Counted from the stretch's first letter, positions 9,295-18,722 are shown. The stretch is 64,000 nucleotides of DNA from Actinomycetes bacterium (GCA_021801795.1 JAJYXR010000025.1:1-64000); one strand, 5' to 3'. Made by a program: numbers and translations. Notes: generated by a model from the sequence alone, not told the origin.

Positions 9295-10338
9295 ATGGGC
9301 CAGAAAGTAAATCCCTACGGCTTTCGCCTGGGCGTGACCACTGATTGGAAGTCACGGTGGTTCGAGGACAGGAACTACCGTGACTGCGTCATCGAGGATT
9401 GGCAGATCCGGGACTACCTAACGACCCAGCTGGAGTCTGCAGCGGTGAGTCGTATCGAGATCGAGCGTACCCGGGACCGCCTCCGCATCGACATCCACAC
9501 TGCTCGGCCAGGGATCGTGATCGGCCGCCGGGGAGGCGAGGCTGACCGCCTGAAGAAGACCATAGAGTCGATGACGGGTCTCCAGAACAGGATCCAGCTG
9601 AACATCCAGGAGATAAAGCAGCCGGAGCTCGACGCCGCCCTGATCGCCCAGAGCATCGCGGACCAGCTGGTGCGCCGTGTGGCCTTCCGCCGGGCGATGA
9701 AGCGTGCCATCCAGACGGTCCAGAAGGCCGGTGCCGAGGGTGTCCGGGTGCAGTGCTCGGGTAGGCTGGGCGGCTCCGAGATGGCCAGGCGCGAGTCCTA
9801 CCGTGAGGGACGGGTCCCGCTGCACACACTGCGCGCGGACATCGACTACGGCTTTCGCGAGGCCCGTACCACCTTCGGCCGCATAGGCGTGAAGGTCTGG
9901 ATCTACAAGGGGGACATCCTCCCCTACAAGCTCTCCACCCAGGACAAGATCTCCCGCGAGGCCGCCATGGCAGCGGGGGAAACCTCCGGGCAGTCAGGAC
10001 CGCGCCGGCTCATAACCGCTGGGGGTGGGAGGCGCCGTGCAGAGCAGGGCGCGCCGGGCAGCGCAGCCAGTGGAGGCATTCCGGCCGACGACGACGCGAC
10101 CGGCCTGGAGGTTGCCGACGGCGATCTGGCCGGCACCGATCTGGTAGCCGGGCCGGCAGAGCCTTTCGAGGATGCCGGCTACGATCTGGCCGCCGGTGAC
10201 CTCACGGACCCGATCTCAGGTGCGGTCGCTCCCGACGCAGCGGAGCTCGAGGCGAGGTTGGCCGAGGAAGAGGAGCTGGAGCGCCGTACACGCAGCGAGC
10301 ACCACGAGGCCCCGCATTTCCGCAAGGAGCCCGACTGA
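9295..10338 (+). CDS. rpsC: 30S ribosomal protein S3 with a long acidic tail
   Basis: S3 forms part of the mRNA entry channel. Residues 1-220 contain the complete family core: [14 protein letters not shown] at the start, the KH-domain loop [14 protein letters not shown] near residue 72, and the C-terminal domain with [22 protein letters not shown]. The protein has 347 residues, about 70-120 more than usual. The extra C-terminal part is rich in Asp, Glu, Ala and Gly and ends with a charged, histidine-containing stretch. The ATG follows the rplV stop by 3 bp. Confidence 0.96.
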   Translation: MGQKVNPYGFRLGVTTDWKSRWFEDRNYRDCVIEDWQIRDYLTTQLESAAVSRIEIERTRDRLRIDIHTARPGIVIGRRGGEADRLKKTIESMTGLQNRIQLNIQEIKQPELDAALIAQSIADQLVRRVAFRRAMKRAIQTVQKAGAEGVRVQCSGRLGGSEMARRESYREGRVPLHTLRADIDYGFREARTTFGRIGVKVWIYKGDILPYKLSTQDKISREAAMAAGETSGQSGPRRLITAGGGRRRAEQGAPGSAASGGIPADDDATGLEVADGDLAGTDLVAGPAEPFEDAGYDLAAGDLTDPISGAVAPDAAELEARLAEEEELERRTRSEHHEAPHFRKEPD

Positions 10339-10340
10339 CC

Positions 10341-10778
10341 ATGTTGATGCCCAAGAAGGTAAAGCACCGTAAGCAGCAACGCGGGCGGATGACCGGTTCG
10401 GCCAAGGGCGGTACCACGGTTAACTTCGGTGACTTCGGGATACAGGCACTCGAGCCCGGATGGCTCACCGCCAGGCAGATCGAGGCAGCACGTATCGCGA
10501 TGACCAGGCACGTCCGCCGTGGCGGGAAGGTATGGATCAGGGTCTTCCCCGACCGACCGGTCACCCAGAAGCCTGCCGAGACGAGGATGGGATCTGGGAA
10601 GGGGAACCCCGAGCACTGGGTCGCTGTCGTGAAGCCGGGCCGGGTGCTCTTCGAGCTGGCAGGAGTCGACCAGGACCTGGGGCGCGCGGCCATGGAGCGG
10701 GCCATCCAGAAGCTGCCCTTCCGGGCCCGGTTCGTCGTCCGACCTGGTACCCACGGCACCCCGGAAGTGGAGGTTTAG
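10341..10778 (+). CDS. rplP: 50S ribosomal protein L16
   Basis: L16 lies near the A site of the large subunit. The 145-residue protein begins [17 protein letters not shown], as expected, and contains [19 protein letters not shown] and the conserved [18 protein letters not shown] region. It starts 2 bp after rpsC and is followed 3 bp later by rpmC. Confidence 0.97.
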   Translation: MLMPKKVKHRKQQRGRMTGSAKGGTTVNFGDFGIQALEPGWLTARQIEAARIAMTRHVRRGGKVWIRVFPDRPVTQKPAETRMGSGKGNPEHWVAVVKPGRVLFELAGVDQDLGRAAMERAIQKLPFRARFVVRPGTHGTPEVEV

Positions 10779-10781
10779 GAG

Positions 10782-11204
10782 ATGCCCAGGGCATCGGAGC
10801 TGGCAGAGCTCGACGACGAGGAGCTGGAGACTCGCCTCGCTGAGTACCGGCGCGAGCTGCTGAACCTGCGCTTCCAGCTGGCCACCGGGCAGCTGGACAA
10901 CTACGCGCGTATATCCCAGGTGCGTAAGGACATAGCGAGGTCCCTCACCGTCCTGCGCGAGCGCGACTTCCTCGAGGCCGAGCAGCAGGGTGGGTCGCCC
11001 GCGTCGCCTGCCAGCCGGGAGCGGATCCACCTCCCTGCCATGGCTTCCATCGGCCTGGAGGAAGCCCCCGAGGTCTCCGAGGAGGAGGACGAAGAGGGCT
11101 ACGGCGGCGAAGCCTACGAGGAGACCGGCGCCGGCGAGACCGACGACGAGGATGATGCAGTAGAGGCCGACGATGCAGTCGATGCCGAGATGGAGGAATC
11201 ATGA
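10782..11204 (+). CDS. rpmC: 50S ribosomal protein L29 with an acidic tail
   Basis: L29 is normally a 65-75 residue two-helix protein at the tunnel exit. Residues 1-66 match it, with [29 protein letters not shown] and [15 protein letters not shown] in order. The gene continues for about 75 more residues, increasingly rich in Glu, Asp and Gly and ending [10 protein letters not shown]. The tail doubles the protein's length and could reach into the cytosol near the tunnel exit, beside the L22, L23 and L4 extensions. The end overlaps rpsQ by 4 bp. Confidence 0.92.
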   Translation: MPRASELAELDDEELETRLAEYRRELLNLRFQLATGQLDNYARISQVRKDIARSLTVLRERDFLEAEQQGGSPASPASRERIHLPAMASIGLEEAPEVSEEEDEEGYGGEAYEETGAGETDDEDDAVEADDAVDAEMEES

Positions 11205-11473
11205 CCCCCGAAGAGCCTGTGCCCGAGCGTTCCACGCGCAAGGTGCGCGAGGGGATAGTGGTGTCGGATTCCATGGAGTCCACCGTGGTGGTCGCCGTGA
11301 TCGAGCGCGTGCGCCATCCCCGGTACGGAAAGACCGTCCAGCGGACCAAGAAGCTCTACGCGCACGACGACCAGCAGGCGAAGCTGGGTGACCGGGTGCG
11401 GGTGACCGAGACCAGGCCGCTCTCGAAGCTGAAGCGCTGGAGGGTGAGCGGGATCGTGGAGAGGGCCCGATGA
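11201..11473 (+). CDS. rpsQ: 30S ribosomal protein S17
   Basis: S17 is a primary 16S rRNA-binding protein with an OB fold. The 90-residue product contains [39 protein letters not shown] and the closing [18 protein letters not shown], all typical. The ATG overlaps the rpmC stop, and its own stop overlaps the start of rplN (ATGA). Confidence 0.97.
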   Translation: MTPEEPVPERSTRKVREGIVVSDSMESTVVVAVIERVRHPRYGKTVQRTKKLYAHDDQQAKLGDRVRVTETRPLSKLKRWRVSGIVERAR

Positions 11474-11838
11474 TACAGCAGGAGTCCAGGCTGAAGGTGG
11501 CCGATAACTCAGGCGCGCGTGAGGTCCTCTGCATAAAGGTGCTGGGTGGCTCCAGGCGCCGCTACGCGGGGATCGGCGACGTGTTCGTAGCTACGGTGAA
11601 GGACGCCATACCGGGCGCCGCGGTGAAGAAGGGTGAGGTGGTGAAGTGCGTGGTGGTGCGCACTGCCAAGGAGCGCCGCCGTGCCGATGGGAGCTACATA
11701 CGCTTCGATGACAATGCCGCGGTGCTCATAAACGACCAGCTCCAGCCTCGCGGGACGCGTATCTTCGGCCCGGTGGGCAGGGAGCTTCGCGACAAGCGCT
11801 TCATGCGCATCGTCTCTCTGGCCCCGGAGGTGCTCTGA
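11470..11838 (+). CDS. rplN: 50S ribosomal protein L14
   Basis: L14 is at the subunit interface and is contacted by 16S rRNA and L19. It has 122 residues, the standard length, beginning [21 protein letters not shown] and ending [10 protein letters not shown]. The pattern [19 protein letters not shown] is conserved. It overlaps rpsQ by 4 bp and rplX by 1 bp. Confidence 0.98.
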   Translation: MIQQESRLKVADNSGAREVLCIKVLGGSRRRYAGIGDVFVATVKDAIPGAAVKKGEVVKCVVVRTAKERRRADGSYIRFDDNAAVLINDQLQPRGTRIFGPVGRELRDKRFMRIVSLAPEVL

Positions 11839-12143
11839 TGAGGATCCGCCGGGGTGACAAGGTCCAGGTTCTGAGCGGGAAGCACCGTGGGAGGCAGGGA
11901 CAGGTGATGCGGGCATATCCCGCCGAGGGCAAGGTGGTGGTCGAGGGAGCCAACATGGCCAAGCGGCACACGAAGCCGAGGGGTGCGACCATGCAGGGCG
12001 GCATCATCGACAAGGACATGCCGCTTCCAGTGTCAGCCGTGGCCATCGTCTGCCCGAGCTGCGGTCCGACCCGGATCGGGATGAGGTTCGACGAGCAGGG
12101 GCGCAAGCTGCGTACCTGCCGTAAGTGCGGAGGAGACCTATGA
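11838..12143 (+). CDS. rplX: 50S ribosomal protein L24 with a zinc-ribbon-like end
   Basis: L24 starts 50S assembly and sits at the tunnel exit. The 101-residue protein has the KOW motif near the start ([18 protein letters not shown]). The C-terminal half carries two CxxC pairs (CPSC and CRKC, about 20 residues apart), which probably bind zinc, as in many actinobacterial L24 proteins. Its stop overlaps the rplE start. Confidence 0.96.
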   Translation: MRIRRGDKVQVLSGKHRGRQGQVMRAYPAEGKVVVEGANMAKRHTKPRGATMQGGIIDKDMPLPVSAVAIVCPSCGPTRIGMRFDEQGRKLRTCRKCGGDL

Positions 12144-12721
12144 CGCCGCCGGCACCGGCCACCAGCCGCCAGAAGCCACGCCTGAAGGAGCGCTACGACA
12201 CCTCCATTCGGGCCGCCCTCCAGGCCGAGCTCTCCCTGGCGAACATCATGGAGGTCCCCCGTCTGGACAAGATCGTGGTGAACATGGGCGTCGGCAAGGC
12301 GACCCAGCAGCCCTCGCTCGTGGAAGGCGCCGTGCGGGATCTGGAGGTGATCACCGGCCAGAAGCCGATGGTCACCCGGGCGAAGCGCTCCATAGCCGGC
12401 TTCAAGCTCCGTGAGGGGGTGGCCATCGGAGCCAAGGTGACCATGCGCTCGGACAGGGCCTGGGAGTTCTTCGACCGCCTCATCTCCATAGCGATCCCGA
12501 GGATAAGGGACTTCAGGGGCCTGCCCGCCAAGTCGTTCGACGGTAGGGGGAACTACACCTTCGGCGTCACCGAGCAGCTCATCTTCCCCGAGATCGACTA
12601 CGACCGCATAGACACCACCCGTGGGATGGACATAACCATATGCACCACCGCCCGGACCGACGAGGAGGGACGCGCCTTCCTGGCTGCGTTCGGCTTCCCA
12701 TTCCGACAGGAGAATCTCTAG
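12140..12721 (+). CDS. rplE: 50S ribosomal protein L5
   Basis: L5 binds 5S rRNA and contacts the P-site tRNA. The start at 12140 overlaps the rplX stop (ATGA) and follows a ggaggag ribosome site; an in-frame ATG 15 bp upstream is less likely. The product has 193 residues with the conserved [30 protein letters not shown] and [17 protein letters not shown] segments. Confidence 0.96.
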   Translation: MTPPAPATSRQKPRLKERYDTSIRAALQAELSLANIMEVPRLDKIVVNMGVGKATQQPSLVEGAVRDLEVITGQKPMVTRAKRSIAGFKLREGVAIGAKVTMRSDRAWEFFDRLISIAIPRIRDFRGLPAKSFDGRGNYTFGVTEQLIFPEIDYDRIDTTRGMDITICTTARTDEEGRAFLAAFGFPFRQENL

Positions 12722-12725
12722 GACC

Positions 12726-12911
12726 ATGGCGAAGAAGGCACTGATCCAGAAGCAGCAGCGCGTACCGAAGTTCAAGGTCCGCGCCTATACGCGATGCAGG
12801 CGCTGTGGCAGGCCGAAGGCCGTCTTCAAGAAGTTCGGCCTCTGCCGTATCTGCCTGCGCGTGATGGTGCATGCGGGCGAGGTCCCCGGCGTCACCAAGG
12901 CGAGCTGGTGA
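12726..12911 (+). CDS. rpsN: 30S ribosomal protein S14, zinc-binding (type Z)
   Basis: This is the short 61-residue zinc form of S14, a head protein of the small subunit. It has the CRRC-X12-CRIC zinc site and the conserved C-terminal [11 protein letters not shown]. It lies in the spc operon position between rplE and rpsH. Zinc-free S14 paralogues, when present in actinobacteria, are usually elsewhere; none is seen here. Confidence 0.97.
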   Translation: MAKKALIQKQQRVPKFKVRAYTRCRRCGRPKAVFKKFGLCRICLRVMVHAGEVPGVTKASW

Positions 12912-12924
12912 GGAGGGTCTGCCG

Positions 12925-13329
12925 ATGACGATGACCGACCCGGTGGCTGACATGCTCACCCGAATCCGGAACGCGAACGTGGCCATGCACGACTCCGTGA
13001 AGATGCCCAGCTCGAAGCTGAAGGAAGCCCTGGCGGTCATCCTCGAGCGCGAGGGCTACATAGCGGGCTTCGAGGTGATGTCGGATCCGGCCAAGCCCGG
13101 CCGCACCCTCGAGGTGGTCCTGAAGTACGCGGCCGACCGCACCCGCGGCATATCGGGCCTGAAGCGGGTGTCGAAGCCCGGGTTACGTGTCTACGCTCGT
13201 GCCGGGAAGATCCCCCGCGTCCTCGGAGGCATGGGGGTAGCGGTTGTATCCACCAGTCGCGGCCTGATGACCGACTCCGAGGCCCGCCAGAACCATGTGG
13301 GCGGGGAGGTGCTCTGCTATGTCTGGTGA
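12925..13329 (+). CDS. rpsH: 30S ribosomal protein S8
   Basis: S8 binds the central domain of 16S rRNA and regulates the spc operon in several bacteria. The ATG at 12925 is placed 7 bp after an aggaggg ribosome site and gives 134 residues beginning [19 protein letters not shown] start further upstream would overlap rpsN and add unrelated sequence. The C-terminus [28 protein letters not shown] fits the family. Confidence 0.96.
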   Translation: MTMTDPVADMLTRIRNANVAMHDSVKMPSSKLKEALAVILEREGYIAGFEVMSDPAKPGRTLEVVLKYAADRTRGISGLKRVSKPGLRVYARAGKIPRVLGGMGVAVVSTSRGLMTDSEARQNHVGGEVLCYVW

Positions 13330-13455
13330 CCGCCACCCCGCTGTGGGGCTCGGCGATCGGGCCTCTACGGGAATGCAGCCACTGGAGGCTGCTGCAGGAT
13401 GCGCCTGGACGGTGACCTGCACGGTGGCCTGGATGCCGGAGGGGAGGGGCTGGCC

Positions 13456-13995
13456 ATGTCCCGCATAGGGCGTTCCCCCATTGCAGTTCCTCCGGGCGTC
13501 TCGGTCACCATCGCCGGCGAGCGCGTCAGCGTCAGTGGCCCCAGGGGCCAGCTGGACCGGTCTATCCCGGCCGGTATCACCATCCGCCAGGAGGGAGACA
13601 GCCTCATAGTCGAGCGTCCCGACGACGCCAGGCACCACAGGGCACTGCACGGCCTGACGCGCTCCCTGGTGGCGAACATGGTCGCCGGGGTCACCGAGGG
13701 CTTCACAAAGGAGCTGGAGATCGTGGGTGTGGGCTACAGGGCTACTGCCAAGGGGCCCGGCAGCCTCGAGCTGGCTCTCGGTTTCTCCCACACGGTCCCC
13801 GTGGACGCTCCCGAGGGAGTCACCTTCGAGGTGCCGGTCCCGACGAGGGTGATCGTGAAGGGTATCGACAAGGAGAAGGTTGGTCAGGTGGCCGCGGACA
13901 TACGCAAGATCCGGAAGCCCGAGCCCTACAAGGGCAAGGGAGTCCGCTATGCCGGCGAGCGCGTGCTGCGCAAGGCCGGTAAGGCGGCGAAGTGA
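13456..13995 (+). CDS. rplF: 50S ribosomal protein L6
   Basis: L6 lies near the factor-binding site of the large subunit. The start [15 protein letters not shown] follows a ggaggggaggggctggcc leader rich in ribosome-site sequence. The protein has 179 residues, and the signature segment [14 protein letters not shown] lies near the end. The 126 bp between rpsH and this start show no other gene. Confidence 0.96.
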   Translation: MSRIGRSPIAVPPGVSVTIAGERVSVSGPRGQLDRSIPAGITIRQEGDSLIVERPDDARHHRALHGLTRSLVANMVAGVTEGFTKELEIVGVGYRATAKGPGSLELALGFSHTVPVDAPEGVTFEVPVPTRVIVKGIDKEKVGQVAADIRKIRKPEPYKGKGVRYAGERVLRKAGKAAK

Positions 13996-14363
13996 CGATG
14001 GCATCGACTGCTGGTCGCCAGCGCGAGCTGAGACTGAGGCGCCATGCGAGGGTCCGGAAGCACCTGAGCGGCACCCCCGACCGCCCGCGCCTCGCGGTGT
14101 TCCGCTCGGCCCGCCACATCTCCGCCCAGGTGATAGACGACACTGCCGGCCGTACGCTGGCCTCGGCATCCACCCTCGAGGCAGCTCTTAGGTCCAGCCC
14201 CGGAGGGAACGTCGCGGCAGCCCAGGCGGTCGGTAGGCTCGTAGCCGAACGTGCTCGTGCGGCAGGTGTGTCGCGGGTGGTATTCGACCGGGGTGGCTAC
14301 AGGTACCACGGACGCGTCGCTGCGCTCGCAGATGCCGCCCGCCAAGAGGGATTGGAGTTCTGA
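13992..14363 (+). CDS. rplR: 50S ribosomal protein L18
   Basis: L18 binds 5S rRNA together with L5 and L25. The product is up to 123 residues, with [23 protein letters not shown] near the start and the closing [26 protein letters not shown]. The GTG start overlaps the rplF stop (GTGA); an ATG six bases later is an equally plausible start. Confidence 0.95.
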   Translation: MTMASTAGRQRELRLRRHARVRKHLSGTPDRPRLAVFRSARHISAQVIDDTAGRTLASASTLEAALRSSPGGNVAAAQAVGRLVAERARAAGVSRVVFDRGGYRYHGRVAALADAARQEGLEF

Positions 14364-14365
14364 GC

Positions 14366-14944
14366 ATGCTCGACGCACAGTTCGAGGAACGGACCATACG
14401 TGTCAACAGGGTCGCGAAGGTCGTGAAGGGTGGCCGGAGGTTCTCCTTCACCGCCCTCATGGTCGTCGGCGACGGGAACGGCCGCGTGGGCCTCGGGTAC
14501 GGGAAGGCCAAGGAGGCCGGCCTGGCCGTCCAGAAGGGCATCGAGGACGCCCGGAAGAACATGTTCTCCGTGCCGCTTGCCGGCTCCACCATCACGCACC
14601 CGGTGATCGGCCACATGGGAGCCGGTCGGGTGATGCTGAAGCCCGCGGCCCCAGGCACAGGCGTCATAGCAGGCGGTGCAGCGCGGGCCATCCTGGAGAT
14701 GGCCGGGATACACGACATCCTGGCCAAGTCCCTCGGGTCTTCCAATGCCATAAACGTCGCCCACGCGACCATCGCGGGTCTGAAGTCGCTCAAGCGGCCC
14801 GAGGACGTCGCCCGCCTGCGCTCCAAGAGCGCCGAGGAGGTCGTGCCCGGTGGGGTGCTGCGCGCCTACAGGGAGCGCCAGCGCTCCCAGGACCTCTTCA
14901 GGGAGGTCGATGCCCCGATGCGATCCTACGGTGGAGGTCGATGA
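14366..14944 (+). CDS. rpsE: 30S ribosomal protein S5
   Basis: S5 lines the mRNA entry tunnel and affects decoding fidelity. The 192-residue protein contains [22 protein letters not shown] in the N-terminal RNA-binding domain and [19 protein letters not shown] just after it. The C-terminal domain has the usual [22 protein letters not shown]. It starts 2 bp after rplR and overlaps rpmD. Confidence 0.97.
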   Translation: MLDAQFEERTIRVNRVAKVVKGGRRFSFTALMVVGDGNGRVGLGYGKAKEAGLAVQKGIEDARKNMFSVPLAGSTITHPVIGHMGAGRVMLKPAAPGTGVIAGGAARAILEMAGIHDILAKSLGSSNAINVAHATIAGLKSLKRPEDVARLRSKSAEEVVPGGVLRAYRERQRSQDLFREVDAPMRSYGGGR

Positions 14945-15291
14945 TGCCGGGCGAGTCCTACCTGAAGGTGACGCAGGTGCGCTCGGGGATCGGCACGAAG
15001 CCGAAGCACAGGGCAACCCTCCGGGCGCTTGGCCTGCGCGGCGTGGGGCGCTCCCGCGTCCTGCCCGATCGGCCCGAGGTGCGCGGCATGCTGGCCAGGG
15101 TTCCCCACCTGGTGCATCACGTTCCCGCTGCCGCCGAGGAGGCCGTTAGGCGCGCCGCGAGCCGTGACGCCTCCCGGGAGGCCCGTTCGAGAGCCCACGC
15201 CCGGCGCAGCGCCTCAGGTGCCGGCTCCGAGGCCGGCCAGGCGGACCGGCAGGTGCAGTCCAGAACCCCTGGAGGGAGTGGTAGCCGATGA
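14944..15291 (+). CDS. rpmD: 50S ribosomal protein L30 with a basic C-terminal extension
   Basis: L30 is usually about 60 residues. Residues 1-60 match it (YLKVTQVRSGIGTKPKHRATLRALGLRGVGRS and MLARVPHLVHHV). The open frame continues for about 55 residues rich in Arg, Ala and Ser, giving 115 in total. Either of two adjacent ATG codons (14941 or 14944) may be used; both lie just behind a ggagg site and overlap the rpsE stop. The basic tail contrasts with the acidic tails of L4, L22, S3 and L29. Confidence 0.92.
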   Translation: MPGESYLKVTQVRSGIGTKPKHRATLRALGLRGVGRSRVLPDRPEVRGMLARVPHLVHHVPAAAEEAVRRAASRDASREARSRAHARRSASGAGSEAGQADRQVQSRTPGGSGSR

Positions 15292-15776
15292 AGCTCCATG
15301 AGCTGTCACCGCCGAAGGGCGCCAACCGGCCGCGCCGGCGCGTAGGGCGCGGGATCGCCGGCAAGGGTGGGAAGACCGCCGGCCGCGGCACGAAGGGCCA
15401 GGGAGCCCGCGACACCATAAAGCCGGGTTTCGAGGGTGGCCAGCTACCCCTTACCCAGAGGATCCCGAAGCTGAAGGGGTTCAAGAACCCCTTCAGGGTG
15501 AGCTACGCGGTGGTCAACCTCCATACGCTGGAGACCTTTGCCGGTGACGTAGCCACCCCAGAGACCCTGGTGGCCGCTGGGCTGGCGAAGAAGGGCGCGC
15601 TGGTGAAGATCCTGGGGCGCGGCCAACTGACCCGGAAGATGGCCGTCGAGGCCCACGCCTTCAGCGCCTCCGCACGTGGGGCCATAGAGGCGGCTGGGGG
15701 GACCGCCAGGGTGCTTCCACCCCCGTTCGGCCACGGTCGCCCGCCCGCGCGGGGCAACGCCCTCACGAACCGCTAG
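15288..15776 (+). CDS. rplO: 50S ribosomal protein L15
   Basis: L15 is a late-assembly 23S rRNA-binding protein. It has 162 residues. The N-terminus MKLHELSPPKGANRPRRRVGRG and the glycine-rich KGGKTAGRGTKGQGAR region are typical, as is GFEGGQLPLTQRIPKLKGF. It overlaps rpmD by 4 bp. A small hairpin followed by a T-run lies just downstream, before secY. Confidence 0.97.
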   Translation: MKLHELSPPKGANRPRRRVGRGIAGKGGKTAGRGTKGQGARDTIKPGFEGGQLPLTQRIPKLKGFKNPFRVSYAVVNLHTLETFAGDVATPETLVAAGLAKKGALVKILGRGQLTRKMAVEAHAFSASARGAIEAAGGTARVLPPPFGHGRPPARGNALTNR

Positions 15777-15790
15777 CCTCGTGGAGCAGA

Positions 15791-15817
15791 ACCCGGCCCC
15801 ATACCGGGTAGTTTTCT
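15791..15817 (+). terminator. Small hairpin with T-run between rplO and secY
   Basis: ACCCGG (15791-15796) and CCGGGT (15804-15809) can pair across a 7-nt loop and are followed by agttttct. This looks like a weak intrinsic terminator or attenuator inside an otherwise continuous operon. The stem is only 6 bp, so termination would be partial at most. Confidence 0.4.
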
Positions 15818-15860
15818 CGAAGGAACTAGCCGAGCCGACGATCGAGGAGGACTGCAGGCC

Positions 15861-17150
15861 GTGCTGTCGAGCCTGAAGAACATCTTCAAGGTACCCGACC
15901 TACGGAACAAGGTGCTCTTCACCCTGCTCGTCATCGGGATCTACCAGATCGGCACGAACGTGATCGTGCCCGGGGTGGACTTCCACCGGGTGCTCCAGCT
16001 GGAGACCCAGGCGAAGCAGGCCGGGATCCTCGGCTTCCTGAATCTCTTCTCCGGCGGGGGGCTGACGAAGATGGCTGTCTTCGGCCTCGGGATCATGCCC
16101 TACATCACCAGCTCCATCATCATCCAGCTGCTCGCCACGGTGATCCCGAAGCTGGAGGAGTGGCGCGACCAGGGAGCGGTCGGGCAGAAGAAGCTCACGC
16201 AGACGACCAGGTACCTAACCGTGGGCCTGGCCCTCATGCAGTCCACCGGTATCGCCTACCTCTTCCACTCCGGGGGCGGCGGCCTGCTCGGGGGCACACA
16301 GATAGACCTCATACCCGACTTCACCGTCCCCCGGGTGGCCTTCATCGTGCTCACCATGACAGCGGGGACCGCCTTCGTCATGTGGCTGGGCGAGCTGATC
16401 ACCCAGCGCGGGGTGGGGCAGGGCATGTCCATCATCATCTTCGCGAACGTCGTCGCTGGCATACCTGCCGGCGGTGGGGCCATCCTGGCAGAGGGAGGAG
16501 ACCTGAAGTTCGGGGTGATCGTGGCCCTCACCTTCGTGCTGATCATCGCCATCGTCTTCATGGAGATGGGCCAGCGCCGCATCCCGGTGACCTTCGCGAA
16601 GAGGGTCGTGGGCCGCCGGATCTACGGAGGTTCCTCCACCTACATACCGCTGAAGGTGAACCAGTCGGGCGTCATCCCGATCATCTTCGCTAGCTCCCTG
16701 CTCTACATACCGGTGCTGCTCTCCAACGTCCTGCCCTGGGAGGGCTTCAGGCTGTTCGTGAACAACCACATACAGCCCACCAGCCTCCTCTACGTGGCCG
16801 GCTACGGGATCCTCATATTCGCGTTCACCTTCTTCTACGTCTACGTGGCCTTCGACCCCCACCAGCAGGCAGACATCATCCGTAAGCAGGGCGGCTACAT
16901 CCCAGGCATCAGGCCAGGACCGCCTACCGAGCGGTACCTCGCGCGGATCCTGAACAGGATCACGGTGCCCGGGGGGCTCTACCTGGCGGTCGTCGCGGTG
17001 CTGCCCTCCGTGCTCATGGCCCTGTGGAACCTCCAGGGGTACCCCTTCTACGGCACCACCCTCCTCATAGCCGTCGGGGTGTCGCTGGAGACCATGCGCC
17101 AGATCGACAGCCAGCTCATGATGCGTAACTACGAGGGCTTCCTTAAGTGA
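15861..17150 (+). CDS. secY: Preprotein translocase subunit SecY
   Basis: SecY is the membrane channel of the Sec pathway. The GTG start behind a gaggagg ribosome site gives 429 residues beginning LSSLKNIFKVPDLRNKVLFTL after the initiator. Ten hydrophobic segments are expected and visible, including the plug-region GGGLTKMAVFGLGIMPYITSS and the cytosolic loop RRIPVTFAKRVVGRRIYGG. The late conserved loop GIRPGPPTERYLARILNRITVPG is intact. It is followed by adk and map, the usual actinobacterial order. Confidence 0.98.
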   Translation: MLSSLKNIFKVPDLRNKVLFTLLVIGIYQIGTNVIVPGVDFHRVLQLETQAKQAGILGFLNLFSGGGLTKMAVFGLGIMPYITSSIIIQLLATVIPKLEEWRDQGAVGQKKLTQTTRYLTVGLALMQSTGIAYLFHSGGGGLLGGTQIDLIPDFTVPRVAFIVLTMTAGTAFVMWLGELITQRGVGQGMSIIIFANVVAGIPAGGGAILAEGGDLKFGVIVALTFVLIIAIVFMEMGQRRIPVTFAKRVVGRRIYGGSSTYIPLKVNQSGVIPIIFASSLLYIPVLLSNVLPWEGFRLFVNNHIQPTSLLYVAGYGILIFAFTFFYVYVAFDPHQQADIIRKQGGYIPGIRPGPPTERYLARILNRITVPGGLYLAVVAVLPSVLMALWNLQGYPFYGTTLLIAVGVSLETMRQIDSQLMMRNYEGFLK

Positions 17151-17185
17151 TCGGGCAGAGCCCGGCTGCCCGCGGGTGACCGGGG

Positions 17186-17890
17186 GTGCTACCGGGCGTA
17201 AGGCTAGTGGTCCTCGGCAAGCAGGGGGCCGGTAAGGGCACGCAATGCGTGCGCCTCTCCCATCACTACGTGGTTCCCCACGTCTCCACCGGTGACATGC
17301 TGCGAGCGGCGGTGAAGTCCGGGACCGCACTTGGCCTGAAGGCCAAGGAGGTCATGGACAGCGGCGAGTTGCTGGGCGACGACCTGGTGATGGAGATGGT
17401 CTCCGACCGCCTCTCGGAGCCCGACTGCAGGGTGAGGGGTTTCGTCCTCGACGGCTGCCCCAGGACCGTCGGGCAGGCGAAGATGCTCTCGGCGCTCCTG
17501 GCGCCGGTGGACCTCGACCTGGTGGTGGACATCGAGGTGCCCACCAGCCTCGTCCTCAAGCGCCTCGCCTCCAGGAGGGTATGCGTGGACTGCGGAGCGA
17601 ACTACTCGGTGTCAGCCCCGCCCCGGGTTAACTGGACCTGCGACATCTGCGGCGGCGAGGTGGTTCAACGCGAGGACGACACCGAGGAGGCGATCCGCCG
17701 CAGGCTGGAGCTCTACGAGCGCCAGACGGCTCCCCTCATCGGCTGGTACTCCGAGCGTGGCCTGCTGGACCCGGTGAGCGGCATCGGATCCCCCGATGCG
17801 GTCCTGAGGAGGATCATCAGGACCATAGAGCATCGCCGCGAGCATCCCCGCGTTCCAGAGCGGCCGGATGGATCGGGGGGTGGGAAGTGA
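17186..17890 (+). CDS. adk: Adenylate kinase
   Basis: This enzyme interconverts ATP + AMP and two ADP. The P-loop GKQGAGKGTQC is at residues 11-21. The AMP-binding region DGCPRTVGQAKML is present. The lid carries four cysteines in two CxxC pairs (CVDC and CDIC), a zinc-binding lid like that of Gram-positive enzymes. The 234-residue length is normal, with a short hydrophilic C-terminal tail. The GTG start is the only usable one before the P-loop. It overlaps map by 4 bp. Confidence 0.96.
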   Translation: MLPGVRLVVLGKQGAGKGTQCVRLSHHYVVPHVSTGDMLRAAVKSGTALGLKAKEVMDSGELLGDDLVMEMVSDRLSEPDCRVRGFVLDGCPRTVGQAKMLSALLAPVDLDLVVDIEVPTSLVLKRLASRRVCVDCGANYSVSAPPRVNWTCDICGGEVVQREDDTEEAIRRRLELYERQTAPLIGWYSERGLLDPVSGIGSPDAVLRRIIRTIEHRREHPRVPERPDGSGGGK

Positions 17891-18630
17891 TCCGGCGTCC
17901 CGACGAGCTGGCGAAGATGAGGAAGGCCGGGAGGGTGGTGGCCGAGATGCACGAGGCCCTGCGCGCTGGCGCGAAGCCGGGGGTGACCACCGCGGAGCTG
18001 AACTCCATTGCCGCAGAGGTGATCGAGCGCCGGGGGGCACGGTCCAACTTCCTCCACTACCACGGCTACCCGGCCGTTATCTGCACATCGCCGAACAACG
18101 TGATCGTCCATGGCATTCCCTCGGGGTACGTGCTCGCGCCCGGAGACATCCTCTCGGTGGACTGCGGGGCCATAGTGGAGGGATACCACGGCGACGCAGC
18201 CTTCACCATGGGGATCGGCGAGGTGACGGCTGAGGCCAGCAGGCTCATGGAGGTGACAGAGCAGGCGCTATACGCGGGTATCGATCGCCTGGTGGCCGGC
18301 AACCGTCTCCACGAGGTCGGAAGGGCGGTAGCCGAGGTGGCCGAGGGTGCCGGCTTCTCGGTGGTGAAGGAGTACGTAGGCCACGCGATCGGCACCGCCA
18401 TGCACGAGGAACCCCAGGTGCCGAACTACTGGCCCGGACGTCCCGGACCCCTGCTGAAGGCCGGCATGGTATTCGCCGTGGAGCCCATGGTTAACGCCGG
18501 GGGAGCCGAGACGCTCCTGCTGGAGGACGGCTGGAGCGTGGTCACCGCGGACGGCAGCCTCTCCGCGCATTTCGAGCACACCATCGCCGTGACCGACCAC
18601 GGCCCCGAGATACTCACCGTGCTCTCCTGA
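17887..18630 (+). CDS. map: Methionine aminopeptidase, type I
   Basis: The enzyme removes the initiator methionine from new proteins. The five metal ligands are present in order: Asp in SVDCGA, Asp in GYHGDAAF, His in YVGHAIG, Glu in FAVEPM and Glu in HFEHTIAV. The 247-residue protein lacks the N-terminal extension of some actinobacterial forms. The GTG start overlaps the adk stop. Confidence 0.97.
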   Translation: MIRRPDELAKMRKAGRVVAEMHEALRAGAKPGVTTAELNSIAAEVIERRGARSNFLHYHGYPAVICTSPNNVIVHGIPSGYVLAPGDILSVDCGAIVEGYHGDAAFTMGIGEVTAEASRLMEVTEQALYAGIDRLVAGNRLHEVGRAVAEVAEGAGFSVVKEYVGHAIGTAMHEEPQVPNYWPGRPGPLLKAGMVFAVEPMVNAGGAETLLLEDGWSVVTADGSLSAHFEHTIAVTDHGPEILTVLS

Positions 18631-18693
18631 GGGTCACGGGGGCTGCATCGGTACCCATGGAATGCGCGCCCGGGAGCCTGGCAGCGCCGCCGA

Positions 18694-18722
18694 ATGGCGC
18701 GGCCGCCCAGAACAGCTATCAT
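18694..18722 (+). promoter_or_regulatory. Candidate promoter upstream of infA
   Basis: A good -10 hexamer TATCAT (18717-18722) lies 17 bp after a poor -35 ATGGCG (18694-18699). Transcription from here would give a leader of about 55 nt before the proposed CTG start of infA. Promoters before infA are common because the alpha operon is often expressed separately. Confidence 0.35.
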
